Source of the DNA: an uncultured Oscillospiraceae bacterium
GTDB taxonomy: Bacteria > Bacillota > Clostridia > Oscillospirales > Oscillospiraceae
NCBI GenBank assembly: GCA_947625845.1
Contig: CANQQB010000019.1
Span: 1-33,906 of the forward strand
Length of the DNA stretch: 33,906 nt
Direction of reading: 5' to 3'
The notes under the pieces: generated by a model
What the model was told of the DNA's origin: nothing
The model's input: only the letters and a program-made list of their open reading frames with translations
Databases searched by the model: none
Shown here: piece by piece, positions 1 through 6,930 of the stretch
How positions within the stretch are numbered: position 1 is the stretch's first letter
How the letters are laid out: the number at the start of each line of letters is the position of its first letter
Program-made: the position numbers and the translations under genes

Positions 1-231
1 CACTACTGCGTGGCCAACATCCCCGGCAGCGTGCCCCGCACGTCCACGGAGGCGCTGGTCAACTCCACCCTGGCCCACGGCGTGCGCATCACGAAGCTGG
101 GCCTGGAGGCCGCCTGCAAGGCCGACCCCTGTCTGATGAGCGGCCTGAACACCTACAAGGGCAAGCTCACCTTCGCGGCGGTGGCCGAGGCCCTGCACAT
201 CCCCTACACGGACCCGGACACCCTCATGTGA
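1..231 (+). CDS. ald: Alanine dehydrogenase, C-terminal end (5' part outside window)
   Basis: The reading frame is open from base 1 (CAC TAC TGC GTG GCC AAC) and stops with TGA at 229-231, giving the last 76 residues. The stretch HYCVANIPGSVPRTST is the highly conserved C-terminal-domain motif of NAD-dependent alanine dehydrogenase, which interconverts L-alanine and pyruvate plus ammonium in the cytoplasm. The end (KLTFAAVAEALHIPY) fits the usual terminal helices. The Rossmann domain and catalytic residues lie upstream, so integrity of the gene cannot be judged. No convincing terminator follows directly; a two-hairpin repeat begins 40 bp downstream. Confidence 0.85.
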   Translation, partial: HYCVANIPGSVPRTSTEALVNSTLAHGVRITKLGLEAACKADPCLMSGLNTYKGKLTFAAVAEALHIPYTDPDTLM

Positions 232-271
232 CAATTACAAAAAGCGGCACGCGGCGCAGCCGCACATTATG

Positions 272-331
272 GACGGCCCCCCTGTGTAAGGGGGGCTGTC
301 AGCGCCCCCGGCGCTGACTGGGGGGGTGTCG
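272..331 (-). repeat. Two-hairpin intergenic repeat (family member 1)
   Basis: Read on the minus strand this has the shared layout of the family: CCCCCAGTC, a hairpin (AGCGCC...GGCGCT), GACAGCCCCCC, then a C-run/G-run hairpin with a TTACACA loop. It matches the copies at 4706-4766 and 5357-5417 closely. It lies between ald and the BMP-family gene and could help end ald transcription; that role is inference. Confidence 0.75.
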
Positions 332-410
332 ACCCCTCCCCCCTCACACAGTGGAGGCTTTTTAACAATGGACGCCGCCGCGGAGGAGCTGTTTTTGGCG
401 AAAATCCCTC

Positions 411-440
411 TTGTGCGCTGCGGCGGGGACAGTGTACAAT
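411..440 (+). promoter_or_regulatory. Candidate promoter for the BMP-family gene
   Basis: TTGTGC (411-416), an 18-bp spacer and TACAAT (435-440) lie about 48 bp upstream of the chosen start at 488. The -35 is weak. The in-frame region upstream of 488 overlaps this promoter, which argues against an earlier start. Confidence 0.4.
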
Positions 441-487
441 GCGCGGTGAACATAAGGCCGCGACCGGCCACGCAGAAAGGACATTCC

Positions 488-2410
488 ATGCAGACACCCT
501 ATTATTCCGAAGCGCTGAAGCTGGCCCAAAAAGAATTTCACCGCTGCACCGCCGCCGGCGAGCACCCCTACCCCGCGGTGCTGGACGCCTTTGTCCCGGC
601 GGAGCGCTTTTCCTGCGGGGTCGACCTGGGCATCGTGTCCATCCCCATGGATTTCGTGGTGGGCACCCGCACCGCCGCCCGGACCAACGCCTTTGCCCGC
701 AACTTCATGCCCTTGCTGCCTGTCGACTCCGAGTTCGCCGCCAAGTGGAACAACCTGTGCCAGGCCCACCTGGACGAGGGCATCCGGGAGCCCGTCAAGG
801 TCTACGAGTACCTGAACCGGTACTATGTGGAGGAAGGCAACAAGCGGGTCAGCGTCCTGCGCTTTTTCGGCGCGGAGGCCGTGGAGGCCCACGTCACGCG
901 CATCATGCCCGAGACCCGTGGCGACGCGGAGACGGCGCTGTATTTGGAATTGATCGACTTTTACCGGCTCAGCCGGACCAACTTTATCGAATTTACCAAG
1001 CCCGGAAGCTGCGCCCGCCTGCAGCAGCTCATGGGCAAGACCCCCGGCGAGGTCTGGTCGGACGACGACCGCGCCGGCTTCCGCTCGGCCTACTGCGTCT
1101 TCCGCCAGGCATACGAGGCCAACGGCGGCAAGCGCCTGGCCTCCACCGTGGGGGACGCGCTGCTGGCCTACGTGGAGGTCTACGGCTATCAGGACCTGCG
1201 GCAGAAGTCCGCGGCGGAGCTGAAAAAGTCCGTGGCCAGCGTGTGGCAGGAGATCACGCTCCAGCAGGAGCGCCCCGCCATCGACGTGAAGCTGGACCCG
1301 GCGGCGGAAAAGCCGGAGAGCCTGCTGGCCAAGGTGCTGCCCAAGGCGGAAAAGCCTCTGCGGGTAGCCTTCATCCACGACAAGGACCCCGGTCTTTCCG
1401 GCTGGACCTTCGGCCATGAGCTTGGCCGCCAGCACGTGCAGCGGGTTTTCGGGGACAAGATCGAGACCCGCGCCTACTTCAACGCCCTGGACGCGGACCC
1501 CCTGGACGTGATACGGGAGGCTGCCCAGGACGGGTGCACGGTGCTGTTCACCACCTCTCCCCGCTTGCTGCCCGCCAGCCTCCGTGCCGCGGTGGACGAC
1601 CCCAGGCTCACCATCCTCAACTGCTCGCTCAACATGTCCCACCGGTATATCCGCACCTACTACGCCCGGATGTACGAGGCCAAGTTCATCGCCGGCGTGA
1701 TCGCCGGCTCTCTGGCCGGTGGCAACGACGTGGGCTATATCTGCGACTATCCCATCTTCGGCCAGGTGGCCGGCATCAACGCCTTTGGTCTTGGCGTGCA
1801 GGCCGTGAACCCCCTGGCGAAGGTCCGGCTGGAGTGGTCCTCCGTTGGCGGGCTGGACAGCGCCATGGCCCGGCTCAGGGAAAACGGCGTGCGCCTGGTG
1901 TCCTCCCAGGACCTGGCCCGTCTCCGGGACAACGGACACACCCCCTTTGGCCTTGCCATCGTCACGGACAGCGGCACGGTGAACCTGGCCCGGCCCGTGT
2001 GGCAGTGGGGCGTGTACTACGAGACGATCTTGCGCCGCATCCAGGACAAGAGCTTCCAGGCGGAGGCGGACCGGAGCCCCCGTGCGCTGAACTACTACTG
2101 GGGCATGTCCGCCGGGGTGGTGGAGATGCGCTATTCCGACAAGCTGCCCGAGTCCACCCGGAAGATGGCGGAGTTTCTGGGCCGGAGCTTCCTGGCCGGC
2201 ACATGCGAGCCCTTCCGCGGCCCCCTGTTCGACCAGGCCGGCCGGCAGGTGCTGGACCAGGGCCAGGTCCTCACCCCGGACAAGGTCATCGACATGTGCT
2301 GGCTCAACGAGAACATCGCCGGCGCCATCCCCGCCCGGGAGGATCTGGACGAGACGGCGAAGGGCACGGTCGATATCGCAGGTATCATGTCGTCGAAACC
2401 GGTGGAATAA
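488..2410 (+). CDS. BMP/PnrA-type ligand-binding protein with ParB-like N-terminal domain
   Basis: A 640-residue protein. The ATG at 488 is preceded by GAAAGGA and fits better than the open frame reaching back to 326. Residues about 95-140 (YYVEEGNKRVSVLRFFG) resemble the ParB/Srx-like fold, where a nearly identical pattern holds the GxxR nucleotide-binding turn. Residues about 290-610 resemble the Bmp/Med/PnrA substrate-binding domain of nucleoside ABC importers (LRVAFIHDKDPG, YEAKFIAGVIAGSLA, GYICDYPIFGQVAGINAFGLG). No signal peptide or lipobox is visible, so unlike classical PnrA it should be cytoplasmic. No importer permease or ATPase is adjacent; a metallophosphoesterase follows 30 bp downstream, probably in the same transcript. 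A cytosolic ligand sensor is more likely than a transporter component, but the ligand is unknown. Confidence 0.75.
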   Translation: MQTPYYSEALKLAQKEFHRCTAAGEHPYPAVLDAFVPAERFSCGVDLGIVSIPMDFVVGTRTAARTNAFARNFMPLLPVDSEFAAKWNNLCQAHLDEGIREPVKVYEYLNRYYVEEGNKRVSVLRFFGAEAVEAHVTRIMPETRGDAETALYLELIDFYRLSRTNFIEFTKPGSCARLQQLMGKTPGEVWSDDDRAGFRSAYCVFRQAYEANGGKRLASTVGDALLAYVEVYGYQDLRQKSAAELKKSVASVWQEITLQQERPAIDVKLDPAAEKPESLLAKVLPKAEKPLRVAFIHDKDPGLSGWTFGHELGRQHVQRVFGDKIETRAYFNALDADPLDVIREAAQDGCTVLFTTSPRLLPASLRAAVDDPRLTILNCSLNMSHRYIRTYYARMYEAKFIAGVIAGSLAGGNDVGYICDYPIFGQVAGINAFGLGVQAVNPLAKVRLEWSSVGGLDSAMARLRENGVRLVSSQDLARLRDNGHTPFGLAIVTDSGTVNLARPVWQWGVYYETILRRIQDKSFQAEADRSPRALNYYWGMSAGVVEMRYSDKLPESTRKMAEFLGRSFLAGTCEPFRGPLFDQAGRQVLDQGQVLTPDKVIDMCWLNENIAGAIPAREDLDETAKGTVDIAGIMSSKPVE

Positions 2411-2440
2411 AAGACCAACACAGAGAAAAGAGGTGATCCC

Positions 2441-3034
2441 GTGCGGATACTGGCCGTCTCCGACGTAGCCGCTCCCCGCTATTACGATTATTTTCAGGCC
2501 GGCTCGCTGGACGGGTTTGACCTCATCGTGGCATGCGGCGATCTGCGGCCGGCGTACCTGGAATTTCTGGTGACCATGGCCCACTGTCCGCTGGTCTACG
2601 TCCGTGGCAATCACGACGACTCCCTGTTGACCCACCCGCCGGAGGGCTGTATCTGCGCGGAGGACGACATTGTGGAGGTCAAAGGCGTGCGTATCCTGGG
2701 TCTTGGCGGTTCGTACCGCTACCACCGGGAGGGGGAGTGCATGTACACCGAGCAGCAGATGGCCAAGCGCATCCGGAAGCTGTGGTTCAAGCTGCGCAGA
2801 CACGGCGGCTTTGACATCCTGCTGGCCCACGCCCCCGCGCGAGGTCTCAACGACTTCGACACCCTGTCCCACCGGGGCTTTGAGTGTTTTTTGACGCTGC
2901 TGGACAAATACAAGCCCAAGTACTTCATCCACGGCCACGTCCACCGCACCTACGCCCACAACATCCCCCAGCGGGACAAGTACGGCGACACCGCCGTCAT
3001 CAACGCCTATGAATACTGTGAGATAGATTACTGA
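2441..3034 (+). CDS. Metallophosphoesterase (calcineurin-like superfamily)
   Basis: 197 residues, starting with GTG at 2441 after AGAGGTG. The metallophosphoesterase signature is visible in order: SD (residues 7-8), CGDL (32-35), GNHD (56-59), LAHAP and, near the end, HGHVHR. The usual D-x-H of the first block is replaced by SDVAAPRYYDYF, as in a clostridial subgroup of small cytosolic phosphoesterases, so one metal ligand is unconventional. The substrate cannot be predicted. It sits between the BMP-family gene (30 bp upstream) and the MATE exporter (17 bp downstream) with no terminator between, so the three are probably co-transcribed. Confidence 0.8.
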   Translation: MRILAVSDVAAPRYYDYFQAGSLDGFDLIVACGDLRPAYLEFLVTMAHCPLVYVRGNHDDSLLTHPPEGCICAEDDIVEVKGVRILGLGGSYRYHREGECMYTEQQMAKRIRKLWFKLRRHGGFDILLAHAPARGLNDFDTLSHRGFECFLTLLDKYKPKYFIHGHVHRTYAHNIPQRDKYGDTAVINAYEYCEIDY

Positions 3035-3051
3035 CAAAGAAAGGCGAGAGC

Positions 3052-4443
3052 ATGCGCACCGCGACCCCTGCCGACAAAAATGAGCTTTTCCGCTCCGCGC
3101 CCGTGCCCAGAGCGGTGATATCCCTGTCCATCCCCACGATCATCAGCCAGCTTATCAATCTGGTGTACAACGTGGTGGACACGTTTTTCATCGGCCGCAC
3201 GGGCAACTCCTATATGGTGGCGTCCGTGACCGTGGCCTTCACCGTGTTCATGATGACCGTGGCCATGGGCAACCTGTTCGGCATCGGCGGGGGCAGTCTG
3301 CTGGCCCGGCTGATGGGGCAGGGCAGAGCGGCCGACGCCCGGCGTGTGAGCGCCTTCAGCTTTTACGGCGCCATCGGCATATCCCTGCTGTATTCCCTGC
3401 TGGTGGGCCTTTTCCTCCGCCCGCTGCTGGACCTCTTAGGCGCCTCGGACGCCACGGCCCGCTACGCCGCCCAGTACCTGTGGCTGACCGTGATCGTGGG
3501 CACGCTGCCGGTGGTCCTGTCCGCCGTATGCGGACACCTGCTGCGCAACGCCGGGTACTCCCGCCAGGCCAGCATCGGCCTTTCCGGCGGCGGGCTGTTG
3601 AACATCGCCCTGGACCCGCTTTTCATGTTCGTGCTGCTGCCTAAGGACTGGGAGGTGTTCGGCGCGGCCCTGGCCACGCTGCTCTCCAACGTCGCCGCGT
3701 GCGTTTACATGCTGGTGACCCTCCAAAAGGTCTCCCGCACCGCGCCGCTGAGCATGCGCCCGGCCGACGCCCGTGCCATCCGCCGGGAGGATAAGCGCGG
3801 CGTGTTCGCCGTAGGCGTACCCTCCGCGCTGCTGAACGCCCTTTTTGACGTGGCCAACGTATTTTTGAACGCTCTGATGGCCGCCCACGGGGACCTGCCC
3901 CTGGCCGCCATCGGCATCGTCATGAAGGCGGAGCGGCTGCCCAACGCCGTCAACATCGGCCTGTGCCAGGGCATGCTCCCCGTGGTGGCGTACAACTACG
4001 CCTCCGGCGACCGGGCACGCATGCGGGAGACCATACGCTTTGCCCGCCGCGTGGGCCTTGTCATCACGGTCTTCTGCGTGGTCTTCTTCCGGCTGTGCGC
4101 CGGACCCATATGCCGGCTGTTCATCAGCACCTCCGGCTCCCACGCCCAGCAGGCCGTGGAGACGGTGACCTACGCCGCCGCCTTCATGCGCATCCGCTGC
4201 CTTGTCTCGCCGGTGCAGTTCATGAACTACCACACGTCCTTTTGCTTACAGGCCATGGGAGACGGCCGGGACACCCTGGCCCACTCCGTGGTCCGGCAGC
4301 TGGTGTTCTATATCCCCTTCATGTTCCTGCTGGACCGGCTCTTTGGCCTGACGGGGCTTGTGAGCGCCGTGATCGCCGGGGAGACCTGCGGCGCCCTCTT
4401 CGCCCTGTACCTTCTCCGCCGCTGGCTCAAAAAAATGGATTAA
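3052..4443 (+). CDS. MATE family efflux transporter
   Basis: 463 residues, ATG at 3052 after GAAAGGCGAGAG. Length and about twelve hydrophobic segments match the MATE (NorM/DinF-like) cation-coupled multidrug exporters. Typical elements include the N-terminal SLSIPTIISQLINLVYNVVD stretch, FIGRTG, GIGGGSLLARLMGQG and the second-half GIVMKAERLP and GLCQGMLPVVAYNYASGD. The protein acts in the cytoplasmic membrane; substrate unknown. It is the last gene of the group beginning at 488. Its stop codon lies at the left edge of an imperfect 76-bp tandem duplication that carries its terminator. Confidence 0.9.
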   Translation: MRTATPADKNELFRSAPVPRAVISLSIPTIISQLINLVYNVVDTFFIGRTGNSYMVASVTVAFTVFMMTVAMGNLFGIGGGSLLARLMGQGRAADARRVSAFSFYGAIGISLLYSLLVGLFLRPLLDLLGASDATARYAAQYLWLTVIVGTLPVVLSAVCGHLLRNAGYSRQASIGLSGGGLLNIALDPLFMFVLLPKDWEVFGAALATLLSNVAACVYMLVTLQKVSRTAPLSMRPADARAIRREDKRGVFAVGVPSALLNALFDVANVFLNALMAAHGDLPLAAIGIVMKAERLPNAVNIGLCQGMLPVVAYNYASGDRARMRETIRFARRVGLVITVFCVVFFRLCAGPICRLFISTSGSHAQQAVETVTYAAAFMRIRCLVSPVQFMNYHTSFCLQAMGDGRDTLAHSVVRQLVFYIPFMFLLDRLFGLTGLVSAVIAGETCGALFALYLLRRWLKKMD

Positions 4444-4587
4444 TAAACCAATAAGACCGCCCCGGACGTTTCTGTCCGGGGCTTCCATATGGAAAGCCTC
4501 CCCTGTGTAAATGGATAAGTAAACACAATAAGATCGCCCCGGACGTTTCTGTCCGGGGCTTCCATATGGAAAGCCTCCCCTGTGTAA
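4434..4587 (+). repeat. Imperfect tandem duplication with duplicated terminator hairpin
   Basis: 4449-4510 and 4526-4587 are 62-bp copies differing at one position (AAGACCG versus AAGATCG). Similarity continues to the left (AAATGGATTAATAAACC versus AAATGGATAAGTAAACA), so the duplicated unit takes in the last codons and stop of the MATE gene, about 76 bp. Each copy holds GCCCCGGAC-loop-GTCCGGGGC (4459-4482 and 4536-4559) followed by the palindrome TTCCATATGGAA. Confidence 0.9.
4459..4482 (+). terminator. Intrinsic-type terminator hairpin after MATE gene (copy 1; copy 2 at 4536-4559)
   Basis: A nine-base-pair perfect stem GCCCCGGAC/GTCCGGGGC with a GTTTCT loop lies 15 bp after the stop codon. 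The trailing T-run is weak (CTTCC), so termination efficiency is uncertain. The same hairpin recurs 77 bp later. Confidence 0.5.
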
Positions 4588-4994
4588 GGGGAGGGGGACC
4601 GCGCGAAGCGCGGTGGAAGGGTTGTAACAGTAGTGCGCCAGCGCCGCACAAAATGGTGTCCCCGGCTCCCGCCGTGGACGCATTGGATTTTAATGTTTCC
4701 TTATTGACGGCCCCCCTGTGTAAGGGGGGCTGTCAGCGCCTTCGGCGCTGACTGGAGGGTTGTCACGTTGGACGCCGCCGCGCACAAAATGGTGTCCCCG
4801 GCTTGCGCCGGGGACTGCGTTGGATTTTAATATTTCTCTCCCTCCGTCGCGGCGAAGCCGCGCCACCTCCCCCGTCAGGGGGAGGCGGGGGCTTTGCCCC
4901 CGAATCGGCCCCTCTGGGGCCGGCCCCCTCTGACGAGGGGGCTGTCACGCGCAAGCGTGACTGAGGGAGAGATATCTAAAGCCGGGGACACATC
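4573..4994. repeat. Repeat-packed intergenic block
   Basis: No gene is seen. The block holds two-hairpin repeats at 4573-4624 (minus), 4706-4766 (minus), 4836-4885 (plus) and 4923-4973 (minus). It also holds a GTGTCCCCGGC module at 4655 and a variant at 4793 (GTCCCCGGC-TTGC-GCCGGGGAC), each followed by GGATTTTAAT. Many palindromes have three-base loops: CGCGC-GAA-GCGCG, CGCGGC-GAA-GCCGCG, GGGGGC-TTT-GCCCCC and GGCCCC-TCT-GGGGCC. The block has the look of nested insertions. Confidence 0.8.
4655..4766 (+). repeat. 112-bp exact repeat, copy 1
   Basis: Identical over 112 bp to 5306-5417. It begins GGTGTCCCCGGCTCCCGCCG, contains a central A/T-rich GGATTTTAATGTTTCC, and ends with a minus-orientation two-hairpin repeat (GGAGGGTTGTCAC). 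A diverged form of the central part is seen at 21424-21449 (CAATAAGGAAG). Confidence 0.95.
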
Positions 4995-5198
4995 TCACCG
5001 CTTATCCGTCAGGCCCAGAATATAATCGGTGCTGGTGTGGTAATACGCCGCCAGCGCAATGACGGCCCAGACGGGTATCTCGTGTATACCCTTTTCATAG
5101 CGCCTATAGACCTCCCGCTTACAGTGGAGCACGTCCGCGATCTCCTGCTGGGTCTTGTCCGCGTCGACCCGCAGGTCCTCCAGCCGTTGAAAAACCAT
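4995..5198 (-). CDS. Small XRE-family helix-turn-helix regulator
   Basis: 67 residues, essentially one Cro/CI-type HTH domain: LRVDADKTQQEIADVLHC, then YRRYEKGIHEIPVWAVIALA, ending STDYILGLTDKR, the standard C-terminal helix of this family. ATG at 5198 is preceded by GAGGTGATGCTGC on the minus strand. Two inverted repeats with half-site TGCTAC lie 21-71 bp upstream and are good candidates for its own operators. A divergent start codon just beyond them suggests it once controlled a partner gene. No dimerisation or ligand domain is present. Confidence 0.85.
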   Translation of the reverse strand: MVFQRLEDLRVDADKTQQEIADVLHCKREVYRRYEKGIHEIPVWAVIALAAYYHTSTDYILGLTDKR

Positions 5199-5218
5199 GC
5201 AGCATCACCTCATGGTAA

Positions 5219-5269
5219 TGCTACTATTTTGTAGCATCATCCAAGCGGATATGCTACAATATCGTGGCA
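5219..5269. promoter_or_regulatory. Two operator-like inverted repeats between divergent starts
   Basis: TGCTAC-TATTTT-GTAGCA at 5219-5236 is perfect; TGCTAC-AATATC-GTGGCA at 5252-5269 has one mismatch. Half-site and 6-bp spacer are the same, and the centres are 33 bp apart (about three helical turns). The position between an XRE gene and a divergent ORF fits autoregulation by that XRE protein (inference). Confidence 0.7.
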
Positions 5270-5285
5270 TAAAGAGGTGGCCACC

Positions 5286-5402
5286 ATGCCGGATTATCAA
5301 ACAAAGGTGTCCCCGGCTCCCGCCGTGGACGCATTGGATTTTAATGTTTCCTTATTGACGGCCCCCCTGTGTAAGGGGGGCTGTCAGCGCCTTCGGCGCT
5401 GA
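5286..5402 (+). pseudogene. Truncated start of a gene divergent from the XRE regulator
   Basis: An AAAGAGGTGG ribosome site sits 6 bp before ATG at 5286, and the frame begins MPDYQTK. From codon 8 (5306) the sequence is the 112-bp exact repeat, so the remaining 31 codons only translate repeat DNA (ending CQRLRR). The gene therefore seems to have lost all but its first seven codons to a repeat insertion. What it encoded cannot be told. Confidence 0.6.
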
Positions 5403-5417
5403 CTGGAGGGTTGTCAC
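5306..5417 (+). repeat. 112-bp exact repeat, copy 2
   Basis: Base-for-base copy of 4655-4766, 651 bp away in the same orientation. Its left edge falls inside the seventh codon of the truncated ORF at 5286. Confidence 0.95.
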
Positions 5418-5596
5418 CCTCGCGCCGCAGCGCGGCCCCCTCTGTCGTCGTCGCTCGCTGGGCTAGGTCGTGATTCGCCGCAAGCGGCATACCCCGAATA
5501 GCCCGCGGCTCCTCCTCTCCCCACGCGACAGGCGTGCCGCGTGGGGGCCCCAAGGGGCTGTCAGCGCTCCGCGCTGACTGGGGGAGAGAACGTCCC
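5418..5596. repeat. Further repeat block with two-hairpin member
   Basis: No gene. 5511-5551 (TCTCCCCACGCGACAGGC, then GCCGCGTGGGGGCCCC) recurs with one change at 21383-21424 downstream of mnmE. 5547-5588 is a minus-orientation two-hairpin repeat (CAGCGCTCCGCGCTG core). Confidence 0.75.
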
Positions 5597-6181
5597 TCAA
5601 TATAGTCCCGCGATAATATCCACGCATTTATCCACGCCCAGCGTGCCGCTGTCCAGCGCGATATGGTAGTGCTGGACCTTGCCCCACTCCATATCGGTGT
5701 AGAACTGGTAGTAGGCCGCCCGGCGTTTATCCTTGTCCCGCAGGCGCTTCTCCGGACTGTCGCCGGTCTCGCCGTACAGCTTCACGATGCGCTCGGCCCG
5801 CTTTTCCATGGACGCGTACACGAACACCTTCAAAAGGTCCTGTTTCCCGTCCAGGATATAGTCCGCGCACCGGCCCACGATGACGCAGGACTCCTTGGCC
5901 GCGATCTCCAGAATGAGTTTGCGCTGCACGGTCCACAGATAGTCCTGTATGGAAAGGCCGTTGACGGACCTGTCCGCGAACGCGGTGGCCAGCCATCCGC
6001 CTCTTGGCGTATACTCGCCTCGCTCGGCTATGTACTCCTTGGCCAGACCGCTCTCCTCCGCGATCTTCTCCAAGAGCTCCTGATCGTAGCAGGGGATGCC
6101 CAGCTTTTCCGCCAAGTGCTTGCCCACCGTGCGTCCGCCGCTGCCGAACTCCCGGCTGATGGTGACGATCCTGTTTGCCAT
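5597..6181 (-). CDS. Cytidylate kinase-like family protein
   Basis: 194 residues from ATG at 6181. This start is chosen because GGAGGAAGGAG lies 10 bp upstream; the frame is open further back but lacks a site. The N-terminus IVTISREFGSGGRTVGKHLA is the P-loop region of the cytidylate-kinase-like family (AAA_26), with a GSGGRT loop rather than the GxxxxGKST of true Cmk. Later motifs are IPCYDQELLEKIA, ESCVIVGRCADYIL and RDKDKRRAAYYQFYT (lid-like basic segment). Members are common in Clostridia and their substrate is not established; it should not be called Cmk. It has its own promoter at 6243-6271. Confidence 0.8.
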   Translation of the reverse strand: MANRIVTISREFGSGGRTVGKHLAEKLGIPCYDQELLEKIAEESGLAKEYIAERGEYTPRGGWLATAFADRSVNGLSIQDYLWTVQRKLILEIAAKESCVIVGRCADYILDGKQDLLKVFVYASMEKRAERIVKLYGETGDSPEKRLRDKDKRRAAYYQFYTDMEWGKVQHYHIALDSGTLGVDKCVDIIAGLY

Positions 6182-6200
6182 AATATCTATGCTCCTTCCT

Positions 6201-6224
6201 CCGGCGGGCATTTTGCCCCGCCGG
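6201..6224 (-). promoter_or_regulatory. 5' UTR hairpin abutting the ribosome site
   Basis: On the minus strand CCGGCGGGGCA-AAA-TGCCCGCCGG forms a ten-pair stem with one bulged G. It ends right at the GGAGGAAGGAG ribosome site of the cytidylate kinase-like gene, so it could influence translation (inference). Confidence 0.45.
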
Positions 6225-6242
6225 GTCGTTTTCTAATCCTAC

Positions 6243-6271
6243 ATAATAGCAGAAAACAGGCTTTTCGTCAA
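6243..6271 (-). promoter_or_regulatory. Sigma-A type promoter of the cytidylate kinase-like gene
   Basis: Minus strand TTGACG (6271-6266), 17-bp spacer, TATTAT (6248-6243), about 62 bp upstream of the start codon. Both boxes are close to consensus. Confidence 0.75.
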
Positions 6272-6288
6272 CCTTTCCGACGGCGGTT

Positions 6289-6930
6289 TCACCCCTTCGC
6301 GGCGCTGTCGATGGCCGCTCTTACCACGGGGCACGCGGCTTCATACCCGGCGTCATTGGGGTGCAGCCCGTCGTCGGAATACCGCCCGTCCAGCCGCCCG
6401 TCCGCCGTTTGCAGCGCGGCGTACACGTCCGCGTACGTATACCCCATCTCCCCCGCCATCGCCCGCAGCGCGGCGTTGACGGCGCATATCAGGCCGGTAA
6501 AGTACAGGTCCTCCCCGTCGGCGATGGGATAGACGGACTGGACCACCACCCGCGCCTTTGGCAGGTCGTCGTGGAGTTTTTCCACGATCGCGCGCAGATT
6601 GTCCGTGACCTGGCCGGCGCCGTACCCGCTGAGCAGGTCGTTGATACCCCCCAGCACCACCACGAAGGCCGGCTCGGCCTCATACACCCGCTCCAGGCGC
6701 GCCAGCATCCCGGCCGTGGTATCCCCCGCGATGCCCTGGTTGACGGCGCGCAGGTCCGGATAATAGGCCGTCAGGTCGCAGTATTCCGTGATGCTGTCGC
6801 CGAAAAACACCACCGTCGCGCCGTCCGTACCCGGCACCCGGCCCGCCCGCGGCCCGGCCCGGAACACCGCCGCCCCGATACCGACCAGCGCGGCCGCCGC
6901 CAGCACCTTGACCGCTATGCGCCCTCTCAC
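6289..6930 (-). CDS. SGNH/GDSL-type hydrolase, membrane anchored or secreted
   Basis: 213 residues from GTG at 6930. GAGAGGAGG lies 8 bp upstream and the GTGA overlaps the stop of the preceding gene; an ATG at 6963 is in frame but lacks a ribosome site. A hydrophobic segment (VKVLAAAALVGIGAAVF, residues 8-24) is a signal anchor. The SGNH blocks are present: FFGDSITE (Ser46), NQGIAGDT, GGINDLL (Asn97) and DGLHPN (Asp187, His190). These enzymes cleave ester-linked acyl or acetyl groups on lipids, sugars or peptides; the substrate is not predictable. It is third in the operon GntR / DUF5808 membrane protein / hydrolase. Confidence 0.85.
   Translation of the reverse strand: MRGRIAVKVLAAAALVGIGAAVFRAGPRAGRVPGTDGATVVFFGDSITEYCDLTAYYPDLRAVNQGIAGDTTAGMLARLERVYEAEPAFVVVLGGINDLLSGYGAGQVTDNLRAIVEKLHDDLPKARVVVQSVYPIADGEDLYFTGLICAVNAALRAMAGEMGYTYADVYAALQTADGRLDGRYSDDGLHPNDAGYEAACPVVRAAIDSAAKG

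Noticed and set aside
362-3037. 891-codon open frame on the minus strand
   Set aside because: It runs antisense to the BMP-family and phosphoesterase genes, has no family features and follows from high GC and codon bias.
5240-5270. LexA/SOS box between the divergent XRE starts
   Set aside because: No GAAC-N4-GTTC type site; the TGCTAC repeats better fit the XRE protein's own operator.
4449-5417. CRISPR-like array, because repeats recur at short distance
   Set aside because: Repeat lengths (62 and 112 bp) and spacings are irregular, no uniform spacers exist and no cas gene is present.
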